64,000 bases of DNA from Trebonia sp963767685. GTDB lineage: Bacteria > Actinomycetota > Actinomycetes > Streptosporangiales > Streptosporangiaceae. Location of the stretch: contig CAVYEZ010000011.1 in the NCBI GenBank assembly GCA_963767685.1, forward strand, positions 62,001 to 126,000, written 5' to 3'. Made by a program: the position numbers and the translations under genes. Below are positions 15,798 to 24,659 of the stretch, piece after piece (the stretch's first letter is position 1; each line of letters starts with the position of its first letter). Below the pieces are notes generated by a model. It saw only the letters and a list, made by a program, of their open reading frames with translations. It made no database searches and had not been told where the DNA came from.

Positions 15798-16952
15798 CCA
15801 GCCGACCAGCCAGTCCCGCGCGAGCCGGTACCACAGGTAAAGCCCGAGCGCGGCGTAGGCGACCGGCGCGATGCCGACGGCGGCGGCGATGCCCGCCACG
15901 ATCATCCGCCCTTCCCAGCCGAGGCCGCGCCGGTCAATGCCGTTCGCCAGGTCGCCGCGCACCCGGTAGGCCAGGTCAAGGTGGCGCAGCCCGACGGCGG
16001 CGACGACCGCGAACGTCATCGCCGGCCAGACGTGGCCGGCGTAACCGATCTCGGCGAGGAACACGTACTCGCCCGCCTGGAGCAGCGGCGGCACCAGCCA
16101 GTCGCTGCGCCCGTCGTGCGGGTGCCACGACGCGAACGCGGCCAGCAGCATGGCCTCGACCGGGGTAAGCAGCAGGATGCCCGACAGGTTTCCCAGGCCA
16201 AGCGCGGCGAGCACCCCGGTGACGAGCAGCCCCACGACCAAGGGCGGCAAGGGCGGCACCCTGCCGTCGACCCACTTGCCGATCCAGATCGCGAGCCGGC
16301 CGTCGCCCCGGTACCCTCGCAGCTCGCCGCGGGAGCCCGCGTGGCGAGTGCCGTCGATGACCGTCACGGCGAGCGCGGCCACGCCGAGGACGAGCACGAT
16401 GAGGAAGGCCGCCCGGGCGCCGAACAGCAGGACGGCGGCGCAGGCGAGAGGCAGCCGGATGTCTCCGGGCGGCCCGAACACGCGCAGCCTCGTCCCCGGC
16501 AGGTCCGGGCCGTAGACGCACACGTCCACCATCGCCGTCAGCACGGTGAGGATGACCGCCATGATCGCCAGCCGCCACACGCCAGCGGTCCCCACGCCGC
16601 CGAACCCCGCGATGAACGTCCCGCCCAGCGAGCCGCTCGCGACCCCGAGCGAGACGCCGACGTGGAGGCTGACCGCCGCGGCGATGCCCGCGTAGACCAG
16701 GAACTCGGCGAGCATGCCACAGCCTGCCAGGCCCCATTCGACGGCGGCCGGCGCCGCTCGCCGGCGAGCATCCGGCCGGCGCTGGCCGGTGATGAGCACG
16801 GCAATCGCCGCGACGAGCGCGATGACCTGGCCGTGCACGGACGCCACGGTCAGCCACACCGCCGTGATCGCCGCGAAGGCCACGGAGATCCTGGACAGCA
16901 TCAACGGGTTGAGCCGGTAGAGCGCGGCCTGGCGCGCACTGAGCTGGCTCAT
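15768..16952 (-). CDS. DUF5941-like membrane protein
   Basis: The 394-residue protein has an N-terminal hydrophobic block (LSRISVAFAAITAVWLTVAS, residues 18-60) and about ten helices in total. The C-terminal part DLAYRVRGDLANGID with LGWEGRMIVAGIAAAVGIA is the sequence signature I associate with DUF5941. In other actinomycetes that domain is fused to CDP-alcohol phosphatidyltransferase and nucleotidyltransferase domains. Here only the membrane part is encoded, and a separate IspD/TarI-type cytidylyltransferase gene starts about 140 bases away on the opposite strand, which suggests a split version of the same pathway (CDP-polyol-linked envelope lipid or polymer). The lack of a clear DG-x2-AR CDP-alcohol motif argues against transferase activity in this copy. 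Confidence 0.6.
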   Translation of the reverse strand: MSQLSARQAALYRLNPLMLSRISVAFAAITAVWLTVASVHGQVIALVAAIAVLITGQRRPDARRRAAPAAVEWGLAGCGMLAEFLVYAGIAAAVSLHVGVSLGVASGSLGGTFIAGFGGVGTAGVWRLAIMAVILTVLTAMVDVCVYGPDLPGTRLRVFGPPGDIRLPLACAAVLLFGARAAFLIVLVLGVAALAVTVIDGTRHAGSRGELRGYRGDGRLAIWIGKWVDGRVPPLPPLVVGLLVTGVLAALGLGNLSGILLLTPVEAMLLAAFASWHPHDGRSDWLVPPLLQAGEYVFLAEIGYAGHVWPAMTFAVVAAVGLRHLDLAYRVRGDLANGIDRRGLGWEGRMIVAGIAAAVGIAPVAYAALGLYLWYRLARDWLVGWSARHAAINR

Positions 16953-17093
16953 GCCCGCCTCCTCGCACGCGCGGCGACTCAGGACTCAGGTACGGCGTCT
17001 CTACTGAGACGCAGCCGTTACTTCAGCGTAGCCCGCTACCACTAGCTCCACCGCGGAACCGGGCGTCTGACACACCGGGTATTGTCCGCAGAT

Positions 17094-17801
17094 GTGACTG
17101 TGAAACGCATGGTGGCGGTGGTACTTGGCGGCGGCACGGGCACCCGGTTCGGTGCGGCCATGCCCAAGCAGTTGCTCACGCTGAGCGGCAAGACCCTCGT
17201 CGAGCACTGCGTCGCGGCGTTCGCCGCCGTCCCCGGAATCGACGAGATCCTGCTCGTCATGCCGCCGGCCTACCACGACGAGGCGAAGCGTCTGGTCGGG
17301 GACCAGGTCGGTGCGATCATCGCGGGCGGCGCCACCCGCCCGGACTCGGTGCGGAACGCGCTGGCGCACATCGGCGCCCGACACGACCAGGCCGAGACGG
17401 GCGTCCTCATCCACGACGCCGCCCGGCCCCTGGTCACCCAGCAGATCATCGCCGCCTGCGTGGCCGCGCTGCACGACCACGACGCGCTTGGCACCGCGGT
17501 TCCCACCTCGGACACGATCCTGGCGGTCGCGAACGGCGCGATCGCCCACGTCCCGCCGAGGGAGACCTTGTACCGCGCCCAGACCCCGCAGTGCTTCCGC
17601 CTGGAAACGATCGCGAAAGCCCACGCCCTAGCCGCGGCCGACCCCGCGTTCCAGCCCACCGACGACTGCGGCGTGGTCCTCCGCTACCTAAAGGACGTCC
17701 CGGTCCACGTCATCCCGGGGAGCGAAAGCAACATCAAGGTCACCTACCCGAGCGACCTGGCAATCGCGGAAGCGCTCCTGCGCACCCGCGAGCAGGGCTG
17801 A
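17094..17801 (+). CDS. IspD/TarI-family cytidylyltransferase
   Basis: This enzyme transfers CMP from CTP to a polyol phosphate (methylerythritol 4-phosphate for IspD, ribitol 5-phosphate for TarI). The CTP-binding loop AVVLGGGTGTRFGAAMPKQL lies at the N-terminus. HDAARPLV, RAQTPQCFRLE and the TDD motif (FQPTDDCGVV) are all intact. Length (about 236 residues) is usual. The start is uncertain: GTG 17094 is used, an ATG at 17109 or TTG at 17082 is possible, and none has a good ribosome binding site. The neighbouring SDR and DUF5941-like membrane protein suggest a cell-envelope polyol route rather than the main isoprenoid gene, but this is not proven. Confidence 0.8.
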   Translation: MTVKRMVAVVLGGGTGTRFGAAMPKQLLTLSGKTLVEHCVAAFAAVPGIDEILLVMPPAYHDEAKRLVGDQVGAIIAGGATRPDSVRNALAHIGARHDQAETGVLIHDAARPLVTQQIIAACVAALHDHDALGTAVPTSDTILAVANGAIAHVPPRETLYRAQTPQCFRLETIAKAHALAAADPAFQPTDDCGVVLRYLKDVPVHVIPGSESNIKVTYPSDLAIAEALLRTREQG

Positions 17802-17812
17802 CCAGCCGCCCG

Positions 17813-18694
17813 TCAGACGAAGTAGTGGCCCTGCTCTATGTCCTCGATGAGGCCGGGGCGGGTGGGCTTCCAGCCCAGGAGTTCCTGCGTGATGGCGCTG
17901 GAGGCGGGCATGTCGGTGCTGAGCAGGGGCACCATCATGCCCTCGTATTCCCCGGCGGGCCGGGACCGGGCGGGCAGGTCCAGGCGCCGGCCGATGGCCT
18001 CGGCGATCTCGCGGACGGGCACGCCTTCGTCGCCGACGGCGTTGAGCACCGAGGCGGCGGGTGCCTCCTCGACGGCGAGCCGGTAGAGGGTGGCGGCGTC
18101 CTTCACGTGGACCGCGGGCCACCGGCTGGTTCCGTCGCCGATGTAGCCGGAGACGCCCTTGGCCCGGGCCATGGCGATGAGCCGGGGGATGAAGCCGTGG
18201 CGGTCTCCCTGGCCGTGCACCGAGCGGGGCAGCATGACCAGGCAGGGGCGGACGCCCCGCTCCGCCGCCGCGAGGGCGGTCCGCATGTTGCTGATGCGGG
18301 CGGCGATCGGTCCCCTGGCGATGAGTTCGTCGCGTTCGGTCGCGGGCCGGCCGGGCGTGACAAGCGTGGCGCCGGAGATCACCAGCGGCTTACCGGAGCC
18401 GGCGAGGCTGGCGACGAACGTCCCGATGGCCGCGGCATCGGTCCGGGTCGCCTCCTCGGTCACGCTCGGCACGACGAAGGCCAGGTGGATGACCCCGTCG
18501 CTGTCGAGGGCGCCGGCGCGCAGGACGTCGGTTTCGTTCAGGTCACCGCGCACGACCTCGGCGCCCAGGTCCGCGACGGCCTTCGCGGCGGCGTCCGAAC
18601 GGGCCAGCCCGAGGACCTGGTGGCCTGCGCCGATGAGTTCGGGGACGACGGCCGAGCCGATCCAGCCGGAAGCGCCGGTAACGAAGATGCGCAT
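17813..18694 (-). CDS. Extended SDR / NAD-dependent epimerase-like oxidoreductase
   Basis: The start MRIFVTGASGWIGSAVVPEL carries the GxxGxxG dinucleotide loop. SVHGQGDRHGFIPRLIAMAR and AVHVKDAATLYRLAVEE are typical of the atypical extended SDR group that acts on small carbonyl or flavonoid-like compounds. The classical YxxxK is not obvious, as in many members of that group. Length is 293 residues. It is divergently arranged with a TetR gene across a 111-base gap that holds three copies of a palindromic operator, so it is almost certainly the TetR target. The 3' ends of this gene and the cytidylyltransferase gene face each other. Confidence 0.8.
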   Translation of the reverse strand: MRIFVTGASGWIGSAVVPELIGAGHQVLGLARSDAAAKAVADLGAEVVRGDLNETDVLRAGALDSDGVIHLAFVVPSVTEEATRTDAAAIGTFVASLAGSGKPLVISGATLVTPGRPATERDELIARGPIAARISNMRTALAAAERGVRPCLVMLPRSVHGQGDRHGFIPRLIAMARAKGVSGYIGDGTSRWPAVHVKDAATLYRLAVEEAPAASVLNAVGDEGVPVREIAEAIGRRLDLPARSRPAGEYEGMMVPLLSTDMPASSAITQELLGWKPTRPGLIEDIEQGHYFV

Positions 18695-18708
18695 GGGGGT
18701 CTCCTCAT

Positions 18709-18797
18709 TGGTTGATGCGATCCAGTCGCATCAACCATAACACCATGATGCGACTGAGTTGCATAGCTGGGCAAAATGATGCGACACGATCGCGTCG
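18709..18797. promoter_or_regulatory. Three tandem TetR operators (TGATGCGA-N5-TCGCATCA)
   Basis: The first copy is a perfect palindrome, TGGTTGATGCGA (18709-18720), 5-base centre, TCGCATCAACCA (18726-18737). Two imperfect copies keep the left half TGATGCGA at 18746-18753 and 18777-18784 with the same 5-base centre and weaker right halves. Left-half spacing is 33 and 31 bases, about three helical turns, so bound dimers would sit on one face of the DNA. Confidence 0.75.
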
Positions 18798-18805
18798 CTT
18801 AGGAT

Positions 18806-19387
18806 GTGACCGTGAGCAGATGGGCGCCGAACGCGCGTGAGCGCCTGGAGACCGCCGCCCTCGACCTGTTCGCGGAGAACGGTTACGAGGAGACGACCGT
18901 CGCGCAGATCGCGGATCGGGCGGGACTGAACCGGGCCACGTTCTTCCGGCACTTCGTCGACAAGCGCGAGGTCCTCTTCGGCGGTGAAGACGTGCTGGCC
19001 AGGCTGTTTGCCGACGCTATCGTGGCCGCGGCGCCGGACGCGACGGTCATCGAGTGCCTGCGGGCCGCCCTTGCCGCCGCCGAGGTCGTGATGACCCCGC
19101 AGAGACGGGCCGCGGCCGCCCGGCGCGTGCTGGTGGTCGCGGCCAACAGCGAGTTGCAGGAGCGGGGACTGCTCAAGCACGCGCGGGTGGTCAACTCGAT
19201 CGCCGCTGCCCTCCGGGAGCGCGGCACCGACGAGCTGACCGCGCGACTGGGGGCGGAGGTGACCATGCTCGCCTTCAGCGTCGCCTTCGCGCGCTGGATG
19301 AAGGCGAACGACGGCGACCCGTTCCTGCCCTTTGCCGCCCAGGCTCTGAGCGACCTGCAGGTGCGCGCGGCCAAACTTGACCACTGA
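18806..19387 (+). CDS. TetR-family repressor
   Basis: The N-terminal HTH is canonical: RERLETAALDLFAENGYEET then TVAQIADRAGLNRATFFRHF (residues 10-55). The rest is a helical ligand-binding/dimerisation domain. Length is 193 residues. The GTG at 18806 is used; a second GTG at 18812 is possible. It is transcribed away from the SDR gene, and the intervening region contains the triple operator, the last copy of which ends a few bases before the start codon, so autorepression is likely. The ligand is unknown, probably the substrate of the SDR. Confidence 0.88.
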   Translation: MTVSRWAPNARERLETAALDLFAENGYEETTVAQIADRAGLNRATFFRHFVDKREVLFGGEDVLARLFADAIVAAAPDATVIECLRAALAAAEVVMTPQRRAAAARRVLVVAANSELQERGLLKHARVVNSIAAALRERGTDELTARLGAEVTMLAFSVAFARWMKANDGDPFLPFAAQALSDLQVRAAKLDH

Positions 19388-19494
19388 CTCAGAGTATTCG
19401 TTCGATCACCGATGGTGTACGAGGTCCTGGGATGGGCAGCACGTACCCAGATGCCATTGGCACCTGGGGCAACTGGGGGGTTGCGAACGTGGCC

Positions 19495-19887
19495 GTGACA
19501 CGGAGGATCTTCCTGACCGGAACGGCCGCGACGGTGGCCGCGGGTGCCCTGGCCACTAGGTCCGCCGCCGCGGCGGCCGCCGATGCGCCATTCCAATCGG
19601 CCAGCGCGGCGGACGCGACCCTATTCAGGCCAGGAAGCTCGGAGCCGCCCGGCCCGGGGCAGAACTCGGCGGGCCTGGCGATATTCCGCTATCGGACCAA
19701 GTACGGGACCGTGTACGGCCATACCGGGAACACGCTGGGCTATACCCAGTTCGTGGCCGCGAGCAAGGACGGGATGCGGTCGGCCGTCGTGTCGGTGAAC
19801 GCCCAGGTCACACCGGCCAGTCACCCGCCGAGGTTTACCGACTTGCGGGAGGTCTACGCGCTTGCCGTAGCCGCGGCGCTTGCCTGA
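19495..19887 (+). pseudogene. Serine beta-lactamase/D-Ala-D-Ala carboxypeptidase remnant with internal deletion
   Basis: The product keeps a Tat-like export signal (TRRIFLTGTAATVAAGALAT) and a C-terminal piece, GQNSAGLAIFRYRTKYGTVY then GHTGNTLGYTQFVAASKDGM. This is the last part of exported class C beta-lactamase-like serine hydrolases, with the HTG motif. The central 200-250 residues that should hold SxxK and YxN are missing, yet the reading frame is continuous, so an in-frame internal deletion is the simplest account. It cannot be catalytic. An earlier ATG at 19432 is in frame. It lies between TetR and an alpha/beta hydrolase, with no operon signal. Confidence 0.65.
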
Positions 19888-19950
19888 CGGCCGGGACTAA
19901 CCGAGCGGCTTCGTGCGATGAATCTGCGGACCTCGCATCGTTATACCTGC

Positions 19951-20688
19951 ATGACTTACGCACCGATAAATGGCCTTCAGCTCTACTACGAGGTCCACGG
20001 CAGCGGGCGGCCGATCGTGCTGCTTCACGGTGGCCTGATGACCGTTGACCTCAATTTCGGGCTGCTGCTCGAACCCCTTGCGAGAGGCAGGCAGGTGATC
20101 GCGGTCGAAACGCAGGGGCACGGGCACACCGACGACCCCGACCGCGCGATGACCATTGAGGCGCTGGCCGATGACGTCATCGCCCTGCTTGACCATCTGG
20201 GGGTGGCCGAGGCCGACTTCTTCGGGTTCAGCCTCGGCGGGCTCGTGGCCTATACGGTCGCGCTCAGCTCACCCGACCGGGTCGGCAAGCTGATTGTCGC
20301 GTCGGCGGATCCGCGCCGGCCTCCCGGCCGGGAGAGCGTGCCCATCGCCGATCACCTCCTGCCGACCATGGCCGACTTCCAGGAAATGCGCGCCGCCTAC
20401 GAGGCGGTCGCTCCCGACCCCGCGCACTTCGACGAGTTCGCGCCCAAGAACACCAAGCTGGTGCACGAGACCCCGGCGTGGAGCGACGAGCAGGTGGCGT
20501 CGCTGCGGATGCCGGCCCTCTTGATGACCGGCGACCGCGACTTCTCGCCACTACCGGACGTGCTTGAGACGTTCAGGCTGCTGCCGAACGCGCAGCTCGC
20601 CGTGCTTCCCGGGACCACGCACATGGGCATGGCGCGGCGGCCAGCCGAACTGCTCGCGCTCATCACGCCGTTCCTTGACGGACGCTGA
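19951..20688 (+). CDS. Alpha/beta-hydrolase
   Basis: The fold is clear: oxyanion loop IVLLHGGLM, nucleophile elbow FFGFSLGGLVAY (Ser in GFSLGG), acid region LLMTGDRDFSPL and catalytic His in LPGTTHMGMA. The ATG at 19951 (MTYAPINGLQLYYEVHG) is the best start; an ATG at 19918 would add 11 residues. It has 245 residues and no signal peptide, so it is cytoplasmic. The substrate is unknown; relatives hydrolyse esters or act as haloperoxidase-like enzymes. The convergent PadR gene ends 25 bases downstream. Confidence 0.85.
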   Translation: MTYAPINGLQLYYEVHGSGRPIVLLHGGLMTVDLNFGLLLEPLARGRQVIAVETQGHGHTDDPDRAMTIEALADDVIALLDHLGVAEADFFGFSLGGLVAYTVALSSPDRVGKLIVASADPRRPPGRESVPIADHLLPTMADFQEMRAAYEAVAPDPAHFDEFAPKNTKLVHETPAWSDEQVASLRMPALLMTGDRDFSPLPDVLETFRLLPNAQLAVLPGTTHMGMARRPAELLALITPFLDGR

Positions 20689-20712
20689 GCGGGAGGCATC
20701 GCGTCTGACCGG

Positions 20713-21280
20713 CTACGCAGAAGCGGCGGGGTCCGCGCGCAACGCGGCGATGGCGTGCCCGGCCCACTGGAGGCTGGCCCGGTGCACCGCCAGGCCGTGG
20801 TCCAGGGCGAGGCGCGGGTGGCGGCCGCCCACCTGGGGGACGGCTGCGTACCGCTCCAGGTCAGCGGTGAACGCCGCGAGCGCGTCCCTGAGCTCGTCGA
20901 GGAAGCCGAGCACCTCGTCGCGCGAAAACGCGGGCTCCATCATCACGAAGCGCATGAGGTGCAGGCCGAGGTCACGAGAGACCGTGGCCGTCTCGATGGG
21001 CGTGCGCAGCCAGGTCACATGGGTCGCCCGGCCGGCCTCTCGTCGGCTCGTAAACGCGACGGCGCCTGGCCGACTCGCTCGCCCCGCCCGGCGCCATGGC
21101 GCGGACCTGGCCCTTCGCCTCTAGGCGGCGCAATGCCGGATACAACGCGCCGGAGCTTGGCTGGTAGACGCCCATCGGCGTCGCGGCGAAGATCCGCTTC
21201 AGGTCGTAGCCGGACGCCGGAGACAGGCAGACCAGTCCGAGCAGGACCTGCTCGAACGCGGTGAGCTGATGTTCAGCCAT
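20713..21280 (-). pseudogene. PadR-family regulator, frameshift near 21045
   Basis: Starting at the ATG at 21280, MAEHQLTAFEQVLLGLVCLS and SGYDLKRIFAATPMGVYQPS form the PadR winged helix. LYPALRRLEAKGQV leads to RRRRVYEPT. The frame then shifts near 21045 and resumes as AGRATHVTWLRTPIETATVS and continues to LRADPAASA, the helical PadR C-terminal domain. One extra A in ACGAGAGGCC accounts for the break. The perfect palindrome upstream of the start (21301-21323) is the likely binding site, shared with the divergent membrane-protein gene. As written, the protein would lose its dimerisation helices. Confidence 0.75.
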
Positions 21281-21300
21281 GATCAGCAATGTACCTTGTC

Positions 21301-21323
21301 GGATAGGTCGAAACGACCTATCC
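21301..21323. promoter_or_regulatory. PadR operator, perfect palindrome
   Basis: GGATAGGTCG (21301-21310), AAA, CGACCTATCC (21314-21323): 10-base perfect arms in the 87-base gap between the divergent PadR gene and the VC0807-like gene. It lies 20 bases upstream of the PadR start. Confidence 0.7.
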
Positions 21324-21367
21324 TGCTGACAGGGCAGGGCACCGGGCCTTTACGAAGGGCGCGAGTC

Positions 21368-22147
21368 GTGGACGCTAGCCGTGATGCTGAGCGAACTACC
21401 GATACCGGCCGGGTGGGCCTAGAGCGGCTCCGCGCGATCGCGAAGATCCTGATCATCGACGTTGCCGCGCCGCTCGTCACGTACAGCGTGCTTCGTTCGA
21501 TCGGCCTGTCGACGGTGGCTGCCCTGGTGCTGAGCGGGGTGATCCCCGCACTCGGAATGGCCGTCGGGTTTGTTCGGCACCGTCACGTCGACGTCGTCGG
21601 TGCCTTGGTCCTGGCCGGAATCGTGGTCGGCAGCGTGCTCGGCCTGCTCACTCACAATCCCAGGGTGGTACTGACGGAAGGGTCCGTGCCCACCGTCGTG
21701 TTCGGCGCGGCCTGCCTCGGGTCGCTGGGCACGAAGCGCCCGCTGATGTTCGGGTTCTCGCTCGAGTTCATCGGGCCGGACACGCCCACCGGCCGCGAGA
21801 TGACCAACCTGTGGCAGTACGCGGAATTTCGGCGCATATTTCGGACCATCACCCTTGTTTGGGGCGTTGGATTCCTCCTCGAGGCCGCCCTGCGCGTAGT
21901 CATCGTCTACAACACGTCCACCGGGACCGCCATGGCGACCTCGAAGGTCACGCCGTATCTCTGGATAGCCGGGTTGATGGCATGGACGGTGGCGTACGGC
22001 CGGTACCGGAAGAGGAAGGGCGAACGGGAGGACGCCGCCGGCGCGATGCCGCCGCCGGGCAGCGCCAATGCCGAGCCTGTCGACAGCGCCAATCCTGAGT
22101 CTGTCGACAGCGCCAATCCCGAGCCTGTCGACCAAGAAGAGCGCTGA
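21368..22147 (+). CDS. VC0807-like integral membrane protein with acidic repeat tail
   Basis: The GTG at 21368 has GAAGGG eight bases upstream. Six or so hydrophobic helices (AKILIIDVAAPLVTYSVLRS, AALVLSGVIPALGMAVGFVR, VGALVLAGIVVGSVLGLLTH and others) match the VC0807/intracellular-septation-like family of unknown function. The last 30 residues are three near-copies of VDSANPEP, a Ser/Asn/Pro/Glu cytoplasmic tail encoded by a short DNA repeat (22070-22130). It is divergent from the PadR regulator with a palindromic operator between, so it is the presumed PadR target; PadR targets are frequently membrane or efflux proteins. Confidence 0.65.
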   Translation: MDASRDAERTTDTGRVGLERLRAIAKILIIDVAAPLVTYSVLRSIGLSTVAALVLSGVIPALGMAVGFVRHRHVDVVGALVLAGIVVGSVLGLLTHNPRVVLTEGSVPTVVFGAACLGSLGTKRPLMFGFSLEFIGPDTPTGREMTNLWQYAEFRRIFRTITLVWGVGFLLEAALRVVIVYNTSTGTAMATSKVTPYLWIAGLMAWTVAYGRYRKRKGEREDAAGAMPPPGSANAEPVDSANPESVDSANPEPVDQEER

Positions 22148-22326
22148 CCATCCGGAAATCGTGCCGTCTCCCGTCACTTCATCGTGGCCTAAATCGCAAT
22201 TTGTCTGATTTGTGGGCTAGGAAAGAGTATCTTCCAGGCAAGCATTCGCCGCTGATGATCGTCCATTAATTGGAGTAGTATTCGATTAACGGAATCGGAT
22301 TACTCTGATCTCGAACGGGGTGCGTG

Positions 22327-24615
22327 ATGGGGTGGCAGCCGGGACCAGGCAGCGGGGCGGGCGGCAGCCCGCGCCCCGGGGTTCCCGGCGACGAGTCAGC
22401 CGTGCGGGACCCGCGGCTGGCGGTGTTCGGCGGGGACGGCCAGCGGGGCGGCCCGGCGCCCTCGGGCGCGCTGGCGCTGCTGGCCGATGAGGTGTCCGGG
22501 TCCGGGCGGCGCTGCCCCGGCGCGGCCGCCGACGAGCTGATCGGCCTGCTGCGAGCCTGGGCGGCGGTCGAGTCGTGGGCCGCCGCGGCGAAGCTGGGCG
22601 TGATCGCCGAGCTGATCCGCCGCGACGACACCCCGCCCGGATCCGGCTCTCACGGGGACCTGCCCGATGCGTGGACGCCGTCGCTGCGGCACGAACTGGC
22701 GACGGCGCTGTCGTGCTCGGCCCAATCGGCCGAGGCCATCGCGGGGCTCGCCTGGGAGTTGCAGGCCCGGCTGCCCGGCATCGCCGCGCTGCTGGCCGAC
22801 GGCGCCCTGAACCACGGCAAGGCCCGCGCGGTCATCGAGACGTTCCGGTACCTGTCCGACGCCGACGCCGCCACCGCCGAGGCACTGATCCTGGACCAAC
22901 TGGCCGGCAAGACCTACCCGCAAGTGCTGCGGCTGGCCGAGCAGGCCGCCCTGACGGTCGACCCGGACCTGGCCGCCCGGCGCCGGGAGCAGGCGCAAAA
23001 GCGGGACGCCCGGGTCATCTTGTTCCGCGAGCAGCAGGGGACCGCCGGGCTGAGCGGCCGCGACCTGCCGCCGGATGAGGCCCTCGCTGCGATGGCGTCG
23101 GTGAACGCCCGCGCCCAGCAGTACGAAGAATCGGGCGCGTTCGGCGATACCCCGATGGACGTGCTGCGCGCGTACGCATACCTCGACCTGCTCAACGGCG
23201 TGGCCGCCGCGGATCGGATCGCCTGCGCGCAGGCACAGGATGAGGCGGCTGAGGCCGCCGAGGCTCTGGCCTGGGCCGAGGCCACGGCGGCCAGGGCCAC
23301 GGCGGCCAGGGCCGAGACGGGCACGCAGGCGGGGACCGAGACAGGGGCCGGTGACGCCGCCCAGCCTCCGTCCGAGGCCGACGTGGCCGACGTGGACACG
23401 CGCGAGTGCCCATGCGGCGAGTGCGTCGACAGCTGCTCGTCCGGCGGCTGCACAGGCTGCGGCATCGGCCCCGATGGCACTGGCTCCGACAGCGGCAGGG
23501 ACGCCGGGGAGTGCTGCGGCGACACTGCTGCCTCCGGTACCCCGGATCATGTCGGCGACGGCCTCTCCGTTGGGGCGGACCCACCCGGCTGCCCGTGCGG
23601 CGGTCACGCAGGTGATGATGGCGACCCCGATGACAGCGGTGACCCCGATGGCGGCCCCGGTCCCGGCGGCCCCGGTCCCGGCGGCCCAGGTCCCGGTGGT
23701 CCCGCCTCCGGGCCGGGCGTCCACGCGGCGGGGCGGGCGCTCCAGTCGCGGCCTACGGACCTGGTCGTCCCCCTGGCCACGCTGCTCGGCCGGGCCCAGC
23801 GGCCCGGCGAGATCCAAGGGTTCGGCATGCTTGACCCGGCGCTGGCCCGGGACCTGGCCGCCGCGGCGGCCGCCAGCCCGCGCACGACCGTCTGCGTGAC
23901 CGTCACGAGCCCCGAGGGGTACGCGATCGGCCACGGCTGCGCCCGCCAGGACCGCAGCCTCTGGGCACGTCAGGCAGCCGCCCCGCCGAGCACGGTTCCC
24001 GCCGGGTTCCCCGCCCGGCTGAACCTCACCATCCCAGCCACCGCCCTCGCCGGCCTCACCAGGCTCAACCACGCCAATCCGTGGGTACTCACCCCGCGCG
24101 GCAACCCCGGCCCACCGGACAAGACTGGTCCGGAGAACACGGGCCCGCCAGACAACACGGGCCCGCCAGACAACACGGGCCCGCCGGGTAACACGGGCCA
24201 GCCTGGGCAGACGACCCCAACGGACGGCTACGGCACCTGGACGCTCACCGTCCCCGGCGGCCGGCGGTTCACCGTGCGCCTGGACCCGGTGCCGACCCTC
24301 GGCTGCGACCATCGCCACGAGACGGGCGCCTACCAGCCCGGCGACCGGCTCCGCCATCTCGTCCAGGTCCGCGACGGCACCTGCACCTTCCCGCCCTGCA
24401 ACCGCCACGCCCGCGAGTCTGACTTCGAGCACGCCCAGCCGTATGACAAGGGCGGCCGGACCTGCGCGTGCAACGCAGGCGCGCGTAGCCGCGCCTGCCA
24501 CCGGGTTAAGCAGTCACCCGGCTGGAAAGTTACCCAGCCCAAGCCGGGCTGGCACCAGTGGCAGACCCCGGCCGGCCGCGTCTACGTCCAAGCACCCTGG
24601 CGATACCCAGCCTGA
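22327..24615 (+). CDS. DUF222 / HNH endonuclease with Cys-rich insertion
   Basis: The protein has about 762 residues. DUF222 spans roughly residues 40-330 (AWAAVESWAAAAKLGVIAEL, HGKARAVIETFRYLSDADAA). A C-terminal HNH nuclease module starts near residue 680 (VRDGTCTFPPCNRHARESDF, then EHAQPYDKGG, then RACHRVKQSPGW). The HNH His/Asn-type residues and zinc Cys pairs look intact. Such genes are multicopy in actinomycetes and have been linked to mobile introns or repeats. Between the domains is a long low-complexity insert with about 14 Cys (ECPCGECVDSCSSGGCTGCG), a GGPGPGGPGPGG tract and a GPPDNT repeat. A GTG at 22324 directly precedes the chosen ATG. The upstream 180 bases are AT-rich and hold the promoter. 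Confidence 0.82.
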   Translation: MGWQPGPGSGAGGSPRPGVPGDESAVRDPRLAVFGGDGQRGGPAPSGALALLADEVSGSGRRCPGAAADELIGLLRAWAAVESWAAAAKLGVIAELIRRDDTPPGSGSHGDLPDAWTPSLRHELATALSCSAQSAEAIAGLAWELQARLPGIAALLADGALNHGKARAVIETFRYLSDADAATAEALILDQLAGKTYPQVLRLAEQAALTVDPDLAARRREQAQKRDARVILFREQQGTAGLSGRDLPPDEALAAMASVNARAQQYEESGAFGDTPMDVLRAYAYLDLLNGVAAADRIACAQAQDEAAEAAEALAWAEATAARATAARAETGTQAGTETGAGDAAQPPSEADVADVDTRECPCGECVDSCSSGGCTGCGIGPDGTGSDSGRDAGECCGDTAASGTPDHVGDGLSVGADPPGCPCGGHAGDDGDPDDSGDPDGGPGPGGPGPGGPGPGGPASGPGVHAAGRALQSRPTDLVVPLATLLGRAQRPGEIQGFGMLDPALARDLAAAAAASPRTTVCVTVTSPEGYAIGHGCARQDRSLWARQAAAPPSTVPAGFPARLNLTIPATALAGLTRLNHANPWVLTPRGNPGPPDKTGPENTGPPDNTGPPDNTGPPGNTGQPGQTTPTDGYGTWTLTVPGGRRFTVRLDPVPTLGCDHRHETGAYQPGDRLRHLVQVRDGTCTFPPCNRHARESDFEHAQPYDKGGRTCACNAGARSRACHRVKQSPGWKVTQPKPGWHQWQTPAGRVYVQAPWRYPA

Positions 24616-24659
24616 CCAGCTACCTGCAGGTCGCCGCGGCCGCTGCTTACGCTGGATGG

